A program made the position numbers and the translations under genes. 64,000 bases of DNA from contig JAEZMV010000017.1 of assembly GCA_023414875.1 (NCBI GenBank), positions 310,001 to 374,000 of the forward strand, in the 5' to 3' direction. A model generated the notes under the pieces. That model ran no database searches and had not been told where the DNA came from. It saw nothing but the letters and a program-made list of their open reading frames with translations. The first letter of the stretch is position 1. Every line of letters begins with the position of its first letter. The DNA comes from Bacillota bacterium (GTDB taxonomy: Bacteria > Bacillota > Clostridia > Lachnospirales > Lachnospiraceae). Of this stretch, positions 18,391-27,465 are shown piece after piece.

Positions 18391-18422
18391 AGGATATACA
18401 ATACTATGTATATCCTTTTTTG
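18391..18422 (+). terminator. Intrinsic terminator between recN and spoIVB
   Basis: AGGATATACA (18391-18400) pairs with TGTATATCCT (18407-18416), followed by T7. Confidence 0.85.
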
Positions 18423-18515
18423 ATTCAGATAAGGCAGAATAATATGAAATAGAAAATATTCTGTCATTACTGATGTCAAAGAGGATCGCGTAGAAAAAAG
18501 GTATGAGGTGAAAGG

Positions 18516-19799
18516 ATGAGGAGCAAGAGAATATACAGAAGGGTATTAATTTGCCTTTTTATCATTAATATTATCTGTCTAGGTTATTACACTTACTATT
18601 ATATAGAAAAAAGCATTCCTGATGAAATTAAGATGCTGGTTGGAGAACAGGAAAGCTTCGATTTTAATATGCCCATGGAAGCAAATATAAAGACCGAAGA
18701 TGTTGGCGCAATCAGTGTTAATGACTTGAGAGTTCCATCAAACCAAATCAATATAGATCTTAATCAGCCGTTTACTTTAACATCTTCTAAGACCGGAAAG
18801 TATAGCGTTAACCTAAAACTGTTTGGGTTGTTTCGATTCAAAAAAATATCGCTGGATGTTATAGATACCTCTGAACTTATTCCTTGCGGGAATCCGATTG
18901 GTATTTATGTTGAAACAGATGGTATTCTGGTATTAGGAAGTGGCAGGATTACCGGTGAAGACGGTCTTAATTATGAACCAATATCGAATAAGTTGAAATC
19001 CGGGGATTACATTCTTGAAGTCAACCAAAAAGCAGTAAAAGGAAAAAAGGATATGATTAACGCAATTCAAAAAAGTGGTGGGAAAGATATAACGTTATTA
19101 GTCCGTAGAAATAATGAGAAAATATCAGTACGTGTAACACCGGTTAAAACAGTAAGCGGTAGCTATAAAATTGGAGTATGGATACGTGATAATACTCAAG
19201 GTATCGGAACCTTAACATTTGTATCAGCGGATGGTCAATTCGGTGCTTTAGGACATGGAATTACTGACATTGATACCGGGCTACTCATGGATGTGAAAGC
19301 AGGATCAATCTATACAGCGCAAATAATGTCCATTATTAAAGGTAGAGATGGAGAGCCCGGGGAATTGATTGGTATGATCAGACAAAGTGATAAATATAAA
19401 ATAGGTAGTATTAAGGAAAATACTTATCAGGGTATTTTTGGTAAAATTGGTAATGCTTTTGATGATCAAATTAATTTCGAACCATTGGAAATTGGCTTCA
19501 AACAAGATGTGGTTAAGGGAAAAGCAGTCATACGTTGTACGATTGATGATAAGATCGATGATTATGAGATAGAAATAGTGAGTGTGGATCTAAGTAATTC
19601 TAATCATAGTAAGGGGATTGTTATAAAAATTACTGATGAGCGTCTACTTTCGTCAACCGGAGGTATTGTTCAAGGTATGAGTGGTAGCCCTATTATACAA
19701 AATAATAAGTTGATTGGTGCTGTTACGCATGTATTTATACAGGATTCAACGAAAGGCTATGGTACATTCATAGAAAACATGGTAAATAATTTAGAATAA
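18516..19799 (+). CDS. spoIVB: SpoIVB serine peptidase (S55)
   Basis: 427 residues. N-terminal basic stretch and one membrane helix (about residues 7-28), a PDZ domain around residues 150-215 (LKSGDYILEVNQKAVKGKKDMINAI), and the S55 catalytic region: GHGITDIDTG (His/Asp) and GMSGSPIIQNNKLIGAVTHVF (Ser). In B. subtilis SpoIVB is made in the forespore and cleaves SpoIVFA, allowing pro-sigma-K processing. A forespore promoter is expected, but I could not identify one confidently. Confidence 0.93.
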   Translation: MRSKRIYRRVLICLFIINIICLGYYTYYYIEKSIPDEIKMLVGEQESFDFNMPMEANIKTEDVGAISVNDLRVPSNQINIDLNQPFTLTSSKTGKYSVNLKLFGLFRFKKISLDVIDTSELIPCGNPIGIYVETDGILVLGSGRITGEDGLNYEPISNKLKSGDYILEVNQKAVKGKKDMINAIQKSGGKDITLLVRRNNEKISVRVTPVKTVSGSYKIGVWIRDNTQGIGTLTFVSADGQFGALGHGITDIDTGLLMDVKAGSIYTAQIMSIIKGRDGEPGELIGMIRQSDKYKIGSIKENTYQGIFGKIGNAFDDQINFEPLEIGFKQDVVKGKAVIRCTIDDKIDDYEIEIVSVDLSNSNHSKGIVIKITDERLLSSTGGIVQGMSGSPIIQNNKLIGAVTHVFIQDSTKGYGTFIENMVNNLE

Positions 19800-19950
19800 A
19801 GAAATGTTTTGTTATAAAAAGAAGTCGACGAAATATCTTATAAAAATGTTTGATTGCTTTCAATTTTACAGCACATTAATTGTTTAAAATTTCCAATTAT
19901 ACAAAATGTTGTGGTGATTGCATATTCAACTAAAAATTCCCTTATTTCAG

Positions 19951-19967
19951 TGTCGAATGGTGCGACA
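19951..19967 (+). promoter_or_regulatory. Inverted pair of 0A boxes upstream of spo0A
   Basis: TGTCGAA (19951-19957) is a perfect Spo0A box. After 3 nt, TGCGACA is its inverted partner (TGTCGCA on the other strand). The pair ends 8 nt before the -35 element at 19976, a position suited to activation by phosphorylated Spo0A. Confidence 0.7.
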
Positions 19968-19975
19968 ATAAACAT

Positions 19976-20004
19976 TTGATAGTTTGAAAGGTAATAGATA
20001 TAAT
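19976..20004 (+). promoter_or_regulatory. Upstream spo0A promoter (P1)
   Basis: TTGATA (19976-19981), 17-nt spacer, TATAAT (19999-20004). It lies directly downstream of the 0A-box pair. Confidence 0.7.
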
Positions 20005-20169
20005 TCATGTTATGGTAAATATTTACAGAAACATGAATTGATATGAAAAGTACTCAGGATGTAAGTTTATTTGGTTTGGTGTTGTATAATGGCTATTAAT
20101 GTAAAATACTAATAATAAAAGTCATATTATGGTATCCACATTTTGTTCAATTTGCTAAATCGATAATTA

Positions 20170-20198
20170 TTGACGCACAATTATGACAGATGTATAAT
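20170..20198 (+). promoter_or_regulatory. Downstream spo0A promoter (P2), near-consensus sigma-A
   Basis: TTGACG (20170-20175), 17-nt spacer, TATAAT (20193-20198). No 0A box is adjacent, so it may supply vegetative Spo0A. Confidence 0.75.
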
Positions 20199-20362
20199 AT
20201 ATTCATAAAACAACATGAAACCGAATAAGCTACATGAATATTCACAAAAAGTGAAATTTAAGTGTAAAAAACCTGAATGAAATGAAGTCAATTTACAAAA
20301 GGGGATTATTTAGAACTATTTTGGAGAGAATCGAAAATATGGTATGGAGGTTAAAAAAGTAA

Positions 20363-21163
20363 ATGAGCAAAATTAATGTAGCTATTGTGGATGACAATGA
20401 GAGAATGGTGAATCTACTTGAAGATATTTTGAAAGAGGATTCAGATATCGAGGTAGTTGGAAAATCGGAAAATGGAATTGATGCATTGGACATGATTAAG
20501 GAGAAAAAACCGGATGTAGTATTATTGGATTTGATTATGCCAAAGTTGGACGGGCTGGGTGTAATGGAGAAAGTAAGAAGGGATTCGGAATTTAAAAAGA
20601 ATCCTTCTTTTATAGTAATTACAGCAATAGGGCAAGAAGGGGTTACTGAAAATGCTTTCGAGTTGGGTGCAAATTACTACATAATGAAGCCATTTGATAA
20701 TAATGTGATTTTATCAAGAATAAAACAGATTAAAGGTGATTACCATAATAAATTAATCGATAATCATAAAGTAAGTGCATATGAGAATAAGAGTGCTTAT
20801 ATGGAGAGAAATCTGGAGTCTGATGTTACAAATATCATCCATGAAATAGGTGTGCCGGCTCACATTAAAGGTTATCAGTACTTACGTGATGCAATTATGA
20901 TGTCTGTAAATGATGCAGAAATGTTGAATTCCATCACAAAATTATTATATCCTTCCATCGCTAAGCGCCATAAAACAACGCCAAGTAGAGTAGAAAGAGC
21001 AATTCGTCATGCGATTGAGGTTGCATGGAGCAGAGGCAAGATGGATACCATTGATGAATTATTTGGATATACGGTAAGTAACGGTAAAGGAAAGCCAACA
21101 AATTCTGAATTTGTAGCTTTAATCGCTGATAAAATCCGTCTCGAGTATAAATTGAGATCATAA
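20363..21163 (+). CDS. spo0A: Stage 0 sporulation response regulator Spo0A
   Basis: 266 residues, GGAGG upstream of ATG. The receiver domain has the acidic pocket D10-D11, phosphoacceptor D56 (DVVLLDLIMPKLDG) and K in YIMKPFD. A linker (about residues 125-150) leads to the Spo0A-specific DNA-binding domain, with HEIGVPAHIKGYQYLRDAI and the recognition helix SRVERAIRHAIEVAW. It is the master switch for sporulation, fed in clostridia directly by orphan kinases. The upstream 0A boxes suggest autoregulation. Confidence 0.96.
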   Translation: MSKINVAIVDDNERMVNLLEDILKEDSDIEVVGKSENGIDALDMIKEKKPDVVLLDLIMPKLDGLGVMEKVRRDSEFKKNPSFIVITAIGQEGVTENAFELGANYYIMKPFDNNVILSRIKQIKGDYHNKLIDNHKVSAYENKSAYMERNLESDVTNIIHEIGVPAHIKGYQYLRDAIMMSVNDAEMLNSITKLLYPSIAKRHKTTPSRVERAIRHAIEVAWSRGKMDTIDELFGYTVSNGKGKPTNSEFVALIADKIRLEYKLRS

Positions 21164-21191
21164 TTAGCTTTTTATTTATAATTGGGGAATA

Positions 21192-21242
21192 AGGGAGCGT
21201 ATCGAAAATAACTTATGTTATGATTCGACACGCTCTCTTTGC
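21192..21242 (+). terminator. Terminator after spo0A
   Basis: GGGAGCGTATCGAA pairs with TTCGACACGCTCTC, one unpaired base inside, followed by TTTGCTTTG. Confidence 0.8.
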
Positions 21243-21546
21243 TTTGTTACAATGTATAATAGAATCATTTTTTGAAGAGTTTTATATAAAAAAATATTTT
21301 ATGTCACAGAACCGTATTCACCTTGTCTAATACGTTAAGGGAGGGAGGGCCCATAAACAAATACCTCTTTTTGTTTATAGGTTTGTTAAGAAAATTTATT
21401 CTAATGAATATCCTTAACTGCTTTTTGAAACAATAATTCCGTATGAAGTAGGGATGGAATTCCTTTGAATTGTGCACAAAAATCATCATCTTTTTATTAG
21501 AATTATAATCATATTCATAATATTAATGAAATCAATAAATAATCAC

Positions 21547-21575
21547 TTGATATTTTAACTTAAATTAGGTAAAAT
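21547..21575 (+). promoter_or_regulatory. Promoter of gap
   Basis: TTGATA (21547-21552), 17-nt spacer, TAAAAT (21570-21575). The leader to ATG 21682 is about 100 nt. Confidence 0.7.
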
Positions 21576-21630
21576 AAATCTGCATTGAGAAATTTTTGTC
21601 AATGTACCAAAATATTAAATTAATTAATTG

Positions 21631-21644
21631 CTGTCTAGTGACAG
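21631..21644 (+). promoter_or_regulatory. Inverted repeat in the gap leader, possible operator
   Basis: CTGTC (21631-21635) and GACAG (21640-21644), separated by 4 nt, about 40 nt before the start codon. TATAAA follows 6 nt later, so it could mark a second promoter. No matching regulator gene is in the window. Confidence 0.35.
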
Positions 21645-21681
21645 TATATTATAAATTTAAACTATTAGGAGGAATAAAATC

Positions 21682-22695
21682 ATGGCAGTAAAAGTAGCAA
21701 TTAATGGATTTGGACGTATCGGCCGCCTTGCTTTCAGACAGATGTTCGGCGCAGAAGGTTATGAAATCGTAGCTATCAACGACTTAACAGATGCTAAAAT
21801 GTTAGCTCACTTATTAAAATACGATTCCGCACAGGGTAGATATGCAAAAGGTGATACAGTAGTAGCAAAAGAGAGTTCTATTGTAGTTGACGGTAAAGAA
21901 ATTCAAATTTATGCAGAGAAGAACCCTGCTGATTTACCTTGGGGCAAGATTGGTGTTGACGTTGTACTTGAGTGTACAGGTTTCTTTGCTTCCAAAGCAA
22001 AATCTCAGGCACATATTGATGCAGGTGCTAAGAAAGTTGTTATCTCCGCTCCGGCAGGTAATGATCTTCCTACTGTAGTATTCAGCGTAAACGAGAGTAT
22101 ATTAAAAGCTAGTGATACCATTATTTCCGCAGCTTCTTGTACAACCAATTGCTTAGCTCCTATGGCTAATACATTAAATAAATTAGTAGAAATTGAAAAA
22201 GGCTTCATGACAACAATCCACGCTTACACAGGTGATCAGATGACATTAGACGGCCCTCACAGAAATGGTGACTTAAGAAGAGCACGTGCTGCAGCTGTTA
22301 ATATCGTTCCTAACTCCACAGGTGCTGCTAAAGCTATCGGTCTTGTTATTCCTGAGTTAAGCGGTAAGTTAGATGGCGCTGCGCAGAGAGTTCCTGTTCC
22401 GACAGGTTCTATCACAGAATTAGTAGCAGTTGTTAACGGTACTGTAACTAAGGATGATATCAATGCAGCTATGAAGGCAGCAGCTAGCGCATCCTTTGGT
22501 TATACAGAGGACGAGATCGTATCTTCCGACGTTATCGGCATTACCTATGGTTCTTTATTTGATGGAACACAGACTAAGGTTACTGATTTAGGCAACGGCA
22601 AGACTTTAGTTAAGGTTGTTTCTTGGTATGATAATGAGAACTCCTACACAAGCCAGATGGTTAGAACAATTAAATACTTTGCAGAATTAGCATAA
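21682..22695 (+). CDS. gap: Glyceraldehyde-3-phosphate dehydrogenase, type I
   Basis: 337 residues, TTAGGAGGAAT before ATG. NAD-binding INGFGRIGRLAFRQ at the N-terminus, catalytic SAASCTTNCLAP with C153, and GAAKAIGLVIPEL plus WYDNENSYTSQMV at the C-terminal half. It converts glyceraldehyde-3-phosphate to 1,3-bisphosphoglycerate. Codon choice is strongly biased, as expected of a highly expressed gene. It is the first gene of a glycolytic run but has its own promoter and terminator. Confidence 0.97.
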   Translation: MAVKVAINGFGRIGRLAFRQMFGAEGYEIVAINDLTDAKMLAHLLKYDSAQGRYAKGDTVVAKESSIVVDGKEIQIYAEKNPADLPWGKIGVDVVLECTGFFASKAKSQAHIDAGAKKVVISAPAGNDLPTVVFSVNESILKASDTIISAASCTTNCLAPMANTLNKLVEIEKGFMTTIHAYTGDQMTLDGPHRNGDLRRARAAAVNIVPNSTGAAKAIGLVIPELSGKLDGAAQRVPVPTGSITELVAVVNGTVTKDDINAAMKAAASASFGYTEDEIVSSDVIGITYGSLFDGTQTKVTDLGNGKTLVKVVSWYDNENSYTSQMVRTIKYFAELA

Positions 22696-22759
22696 TTAAT
22701 GATAGCAAGTGAATTGAATTAATTCATCTTGTATTAGGTTTTCCTAATTGATCCATCAT

Positions 22760-22793
22760 GGGTCCGGTCTTTCAGGACCGGATCCTTTTTTAT
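22760..22793 (+). terminator. Intrinsic terminator of gap
   Basis: GGGTCCGGTC (22760-22769) pairs with GACCGGATCC (22776-22785), with one G-T pair, followed by T6. Confidence 0.9.
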
Positions 22794-22856
22794 TACAATC
22801 AATAGATAACATAGAGTAATATCCTTAAATAAACACATCTTTGAAGGGAGAAGTAT

Positions 22857-24050
22857 ATGTTAAACAAAAAGTCAGTTGATGATATCAATGTAAAAGGTAA
22901 AAGAGTATTAGTAAGATGTGATTTCAATGTTCCGTTGCAAGAGGGAAGAATTACGGATGAGGTTCGTTTGGTAGAAGCTCTCCCCACGATAAAGAAATTA
23001 ATAAATGATGGCGGTAAGATAATTCTTTGCTCTCATTTGGGTAAACCGAAGGGTGAACCGAAGCCTGAATTATCATTAGCACCGGTTGCTTTAAGATTAG
23101 CTGAGCTGTTAGGACAAGAAGTAAAATTTGCTAAGGATGATAATGTAGTAGGTGAAAATGCAAAGGCTGCAGTTGCTGCAATGAAAGATGGTGATGTAGT
23201 ACTTCTTGAAAACACACGTTACAGAAGCGAAGAGACGAAGAACGGTGAAGCTTTCAGCAAAGAGTTAGCATCCCTTTGTGAGGTATTCGTTAATGATGCA
23301 TTTGGTACTGCACACAGAGCACATTGCTCCAATGTAGGTGTTACTCAGTTTGTTGACACAGCAGTGGTTGGTTACTTAATGCAGAAGGAAATTGATTTCC
23401 TTGGAAATGCAGTAAATGATCCAAAGAGACCTTTCGTTGCAATCCTTGGTGGATCTAAGGTTTCCAGTAAAATCTCTGTAATCGATAATCTTTTAGATAA
23501 AGTTGATACCTTAATCATCGGTGGCGGTATGGCATATACCTTCATGAAGGCCTTAGGTGAAGAGGTTGGTAAATCCTTATTGGAAGCTGATTATTTAGAT
23601 TATGCAAAACAGATGATGGATAAGGCAGAAAAAAAAGGTGTTAATTTATTAATTCCGATTGACACCGTAGTTGCTCAGGATTTTAGCAATGATACTCCTT
23701 TTAAAACAGTTAACCGTGGAGAAATTGAACCGGATTGGGAAGGTCTTGATATTGGTGAGAAGACTCGTGAACTTTACGCGAACGCAATCAAGGATGCAAA
23801 GACAGTTGTTTGGAACGGACCGATGGGTGTATTTGAATTATCTAACTTTGCAGCTGGTACCGTTGCAGTAGCTAAAGCTTTAGCAGAGATTGATGCTACA
23901 ACAATCATTGGTGGCGGTGACTCTGCAGCAGCTGTTAATATTCTCGGTTTTGGCGATAAGATGTCACATATTTCTACCGGTGGTGGTGCATCCCTTGAGT
24001 TCTTAGAGGGCAAGGAGCTTCCCGGAATTGCTGCAGCAAACGATAAATAA
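22857..24050 (+). CDS. pgk: Phosphoglycerate kinase
   Basis: 397 residues, GAAGGGAGAAG before ATG. Signature RVLVRCDFNVPL near residue 17, the HLGKPKG loop, GGSKVSSKI, and the C-terminal nucleotide site GGGDSAAAVN...HISTGGGASLEFLEGKELPG. It transfers phosphate from 1,3-bisphosphoglycerate to ADP. It follows gap after a terminator, so it is probably transcribed separately. Confidence 0.97.
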   Translation: MLNKKSVDDINVKGKRVLVRCDFNVPLQEGRITDEVRLVEALPTIKKLINDGGKIILCSHLGKPKGEPKPELSLAPVALRLAELLGQEVKFAKDDNVVGENAKAAVAAMKDGDVVLLENTRYRSEETKNGEAFSKELASLCEVFVNDAFGTAHRAHCSNVGVTQFVDTAVVGYLMQKEIDFLGNAVNDPKRPFVAILGGSKVSSKISVIDNLLDKVDTLIIGGGMAYTFMKALGEEVGKSLLEADYLDYAKQMMDKAEKKGVNLLIPIDTVVAQDFSNDTPFKTVNRGEIEPDWEGLDIGEKTRELYANAIKDAKTVVWNGPMGVFELSNFAAGTVAVAKALAEIDATTIIGGGDSAAAVNILGFGDKMSHISTGGGASLEFLEGKELPGIAAANDK

Positions 24051-24078
24051 AAATAATAACTTAATTTAATCATTTTTA

Positions 24079-24133
24079 CTGTAGCAAGCTTTTCTTTGTA
24101 ATTGTTTCATAAGTCAGGGGAAGCTTGCTACTA
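24079..24133 (+). other. Hairpin between pgk and tpiA
   Basis: GTAGCAAGCTT and AAGCTTGCTAC can pair across a loop of about 30 nt. No T run follows, so it is more likely an mRNA-processing or stabilising stem than a terminator. Confidence 0.4.
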
Positions 24134-24239
24134 TCCGGTAATAAGGTAACCATTATTTCTCAGGAATGGCAATACCATACATGCACAGGTCTACAATACA
24201 TTCCTGTAGTGAATTAATATAATATTAGGAGGAAAACAT

Positions 24240-24986
24240 ATGCGTAAGAAAATAATTGCTGGTAATTGGAAAATGAATAAGACTCCCTCGGAGACCGTTA
24301 CCTTAATAAATGAATTAAAGCCACTGGTAGCGACTGAGGATGCAGACGTAGTATTTTGCGTACCTGCAGTATCATTAACAACAGCTCTGGAAGCAGTAAA
24401 GGGATCAAACATAGCAATCGGTGCTCAGAACATGTACTATGAGGAAAGTGGTGCATTTACCGGAGAAATCGCTCCGAATATGTTGACCAGTATTGGTGTT
24501 AAGTATGTTATTATCGGACACTCAGAGAGAAGAGAATATTTTGCAGAAACAAATGAAACTGTAAATAAAAAAGTTTTAAAGGCTTTTGAGCATGGTATCA
24601 CACCAATTGTTTGCTGTGGTGAAACATTAACTCAGAGAGAACAGGGAATTACTATTGATTTCGTTCGTCAGCAGATTAAAATTGCTTTCTTAAATGTTAC
24701 TCCGGATCAAGCGAAGACAGCAGTCATCGCATATGAGCCTATCTGGGCAATCGGAACCGGTAAAGTGGCTACCACTGAGCAGGCAGAAGAGGTATGTAAG
24801 GCAATTCGTGAATGTATTGCTGAAATCTATGATGAAGCAACTGCAGCAGCAATCCGTATTCAATACGGCGGCAGTGTTACCGCAGCTAGTGCAGCAGATT
24901 TATTCTCCCAGGCAAACATCGATGGCGGTTTGGTTGGTGGCGCAAGCTTAAAGGCTGACTTTGGAAAGATCGTAAATTACAAATAG
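24240..24986 (+). CDS. tpiA: Triosephosphate isomerase
   Basis: 248 residues, TTAGGAGGAAAA before ATG. Substrate lysine in AGNWKMNK, catalytic His in IGHSERREYF and Glu in AYEPIWAIGTGK; the C-terminal phosphate loop is YGGSV...GGLVGGASL. It interconverts dihydroxyacetone phosphate and glyceraldehyde-3-phosphate. The order gap-pgk-tpiA-gpmI is the usual Firmicutes order. Confidence 0.97.
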   Translation: MRKKIIAGNWKMNKTPSETVTLINELKPLVATEDADVVFCVPAVSLTTALEAVKGSNIAIGAQNMYYEESGAFTGEIAPNMLTSIGVKYVIIGHSERREYFAETNETVNKKVLKAFEHGITPIVCCGETLTQREQGITIDFVRQQIKIAFLNVTPDQAKTAVIAYEPIWAIGTGKVATTEQAEEVCKAIRECIAEIYDEATAAAIRIQYGGSVTAASAADLFSQANIDGGLVGGASLKADFGKIVNYK

Positions 24987-25361
24987 CGATAATGGGCTCA
25001 AACTTCGCAAATGATATGAATGGATCTCAAGCCATCCAGCATATGGCTTTGTGAAGTTTGAGTATTTACTTACCTTGAGTAGGATGCATAATCTTGCTTA
25101 AGGACTTGTGAATACTAACTTGAAGTTTAGAAATCTAAGTAATGTGAGCCTTTGAATAATCATCGAAGATTCATTATTATATTAGGAAATCAGATAGTGA
25201 TTCACGATAATCATGTTATGGATGGAAAACATTTCTTAACTAAAAGGGTATAAAATTGATAGGAAAGCTTGAAAAGCTGATCTTGAAAAGCTATAATTGT
25301 TGCAGCAACAGTGTGACGGGAATTCTATTACAACGGAATTTCGCAGAAAAGGAGTATGATA
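24987..25361 (+). other. Intergenic region tpiA-gpmI
   Basis: No gene seen. A long hairpin at about 24997-25071 (CTCAAACTTC/GAAGTTTGAG, with an inner AGCCAT/ATGGCT stem) could terminate or process the tpiA transcript, but it lacks a clear T run. The rest is AT-rich. Confidence 0.45.
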
Positions 25362-26903
25362 ATGAGTAAAAAACCTACAGTTTTAATGATATTAGATGGA
25401 TATGGTTTAAATGAAAAGAAAGAATCGAATGCAATTGCAGAAGCTAAGACCCCTGTCATGGACAAATTAATGTCAGAGTATCCTTTTGTTAAGGGATATG
25501 CCAGTGGTATGGCAGTAGGACTTCCGGATGGTCAGATGGGTAATTCCGAGGTAGGCCACATCAATATGGGTGCAGGCAGAATTGTATATCAGGAATTGAC
25601 CAGAATTACAAAAGAAATTAAGGATGGAACTTTTTTTCAAAATGCAGCTTTATTAGCAGCAATTGATAATTGTAAGAGAAACGGTTCTGATTTGCATTTA
25701 TATGGATTATTATCCGATGGTGGAGTTCATAGTCATAATACCCATTTATACGCTCTGTTAGAGCTTGCGAAAAAGCAAGGTCTGGAGAATGTATATGTTC
25801 ATGCCTTCCTTGATGGCAGAGATACACCGCCGGCATCAGGAAAAGGCTTTGTGGAACAACTTTGGGAGCAGATGCAAATTATCGGAGTAGGTAAGATTGC
25901 AACCGTTATGGGTCGTTACTATGCAATGGACCGTGATAATCGTTGGGATCGTGTAGAAAAGGCTTACCGAGCTATGGTTTATGGTGAGGGTGAGACAGCT
26001 ATAAGCGGTGTTCTTGCGGTTCAAAACTCCTACGATGCAGAAAAATATGATGAGTTTGTATTACCTACGGTTGTTACTGAGGACGGCAAGCCGGTCGCAA
26101 CCATTAAAGATAAAGATTCTATTATTTTCTTCAATTTCAGACCGGATAGAGCGAGAGAAATTTCTCGTGTGTTCTGTGATGATGAGTTTACCGGATTTGA
26201 CCGTGGAAATAGAATAGACACCACATATGTATGTTTCTCCGAATATGATATTACGATTTCAAACAAAATAGTTGCTTTTCATAAGGTTTCCCTGGATCAT
26301 ACCTTTGGACAATTCCTGGCAGAACATCACAAGACTCAGCTTCGTTTGGCTGAGACAGAAAAATATGCGCATGTAACCTTTTTCTTTAATGCAGGTGTAG
26401 AGGTACCAAACGATGGTGAAGACCGTATCCTGGTAAACTCTCCGAAGGTCGCTACCTATGATCTTCAGCCCGAGATGAGCGCATTTTTGGTAGCTGATAA
26501 GCTTGTTGAGGCTATTAAGTCTTTAAAATATGATGTAATTATTGTTAACTTTGCCAATCCTGATATGGTTGGACATACAGGAATTGAAGAAGCAGCGATT
26601 AAAGCGATAGAAGCTGTGGATCAGTGTGTTGGTAAAGCAGTTGATGCGTTATTGTCAGTTGATGGACAGATGTTTATTTGCGCCGATCATGGTAATGCAG
26701 AGCAGTTGGTGGATTATACAACATTAGAGCCATTTACCGCACATACCACCAACCCGGTTCCGTTCATTCTTGTAAATTATGATAAAGATTATACATTAGC
26801 AGAAGGTGGATGCCTTGCAGACATAATTCCTACCATGATTGAGATGATGGATTTAGTAAAACCGGAGGAGATGACCGGTAAATCCCTGCTTGTCAAAAAA
26901 TAA
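25362..26903 (+). CDS. gpmI: 2,3-bisphosphoglycerate-independent phosphoglycerate mutase
   Basis: 513 residues from ATG 25362, set by AAAGGAG 7 nt upstream; ATG 25356 is too close. Metal-binding DGYG at the N-terminus, phosphoserine S62 in GNSEVGHINMGAGR, DGRDTPP, FFNFRPDRAREIS, and the C-terminal metal site NFANPDMVGHTG...CADHGNAE. It converts 3- to 2-phosphoglycerate using Mn. Enolase, which often follows in this run, is not present here. Confidence 0.96.
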   Translation: MSKKPTVLMILDGYGLNEKKESNAIAEAKTPVMDKLMSEYPFVKGYASGMAVGLPDGQMGNSEVGHINMGAGRIVYQELTRITKEIKDGTFFQNAALLAAIDNCKRNGSDLHLYGLLSDGGVHSHNTHLYALLELAKKQGLENVYVHAFLDGRDTPPASGKGFVEQLWEQMQIIGVGKIATVMGRYYAMDRDNRWDRVEKAYRAMVYGEGETAISGVLAVQNSYDAEKYDEFVLPTVVTEDGKPVATIKDKDSIIFFNFRPDRAREISRVFCDDEFTGFDRGNRIDTTYVCFSEYDITISNKIVAFHKVSLDHTFGQFLAEHHKTQLRLAETEKYAHVTFFFNAGVEVPNDGEDRILVNSPKVATYDLQPEMSAFLVADKLVEAIKSLKYDVIIVNFANPDMVGHTGIEEAAIKAIEAVDQCVGKAVDALLSVDGQMFICADHGNAEQLVDYTTLEPFTAHTTNPVPFILVNYDKDYTLAEGGCLADIIPTMIEMMDLVKPEEMTGKSLLVKK

Positions 26904-26960
26904 GTTGAAATAATTTCTATTGTATGGTAGAATTGAGTTTAGTTTTTAGGAGGTGTGGTC

Positions 26961-27215
26961 ATGGAAGGTTTAGAAGTATTAAAGCTCGCCGTTCAAATCA
27001 TATATGTATTGATTTGTATTGCATTAACATTTATCGTGTTAAAACAAGAAGGCAAAGGATCAGGATTAACCGGAGCACTTACCGGTTCTAACGAGACATA
27101 TTGGTCAAAGAATAAAGGACGTTCCGCTGAAGGAACTATGGAAAGAGTAACAAAGATTTTAGCTGCTGCATTTATCTTAGTTTCTGTTCTTTTAAATTTA
27201 AAATTTTGGAAATAG
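26961..27215 (+). CDS. secG: Preprotein translocase subunit SecG
   Basis: 84 residues from ATG 26961, 7 nt after TAGGAGG. Two hydrophobic segments (residues about 8-24 and 63-80) flank the conserved loop LKQEGKGSGLTGALTG. SecG is the small accessory subunit of the SecYEG channel. Its place between glycolytic genes and rnr is typical of Firmicutes. Confidence 0.92.
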   Translation: MEGLEVLKLAVQIIYVLICIALTFIVLKQEGKGSGLTGALTGSNETYWSKNKGRSAEGTMERVTKILAAAFILVSVLLNLKFWK

Positions 27216-27259
27216 TCTGGCTTTAAGCGGATCATACAGATAATAAATGCAAGAATTCT

Positions 27260-27292
27260 AAACACTCTGATAAAAATCAGAGTGTTTTTTTC
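27260..27292 (+). terminator. Intrinsic terminator after secG
   Basis: AAACACTCTGAT (27260-27271) pairs with ATCAGAGTGTTT (27276-27287), followed by T6. Confidence 0.9.
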
Positions 27293-27465
27293 ATTTTATA
27301 CTTGACTGGAAATAACAGGTAATCTGTAATATGGTCAGAGTAATTATTTGTAAGCTCATATAGTTTTAAAAATAAGTAATATATGGTATACTAATATGAG
27401 ATTTATCAAAAATGTAATATATAATGGTAACCCTAAGCAAAATACGGATAAAGTAGGTGCTATAT

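Larger units (their letters stand above)
19800..20362 (+). other. 563-bp spo0A regulatory region
   Basis: No coding frame of interest. The region is AT-rich and carries two sigma-A-type promoters and one pair of inverted 0A boxes, listed separately. No terminator is evident after spoIVB, so some read-through into spo0A is possible. Confidence 0.6.
21243..21681 (+). other. Intergenic region spo0A-gap
   Basis: No gene seen. It holds a hairpin (ATAAACAAA/TTTGTTTAT, about 21352-21378), the gap promoter at 21547-21575 and a CTGTC-GACAG inverted repeat. No cggR-type repressor gene precedes gap. Confidence 0.5.
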
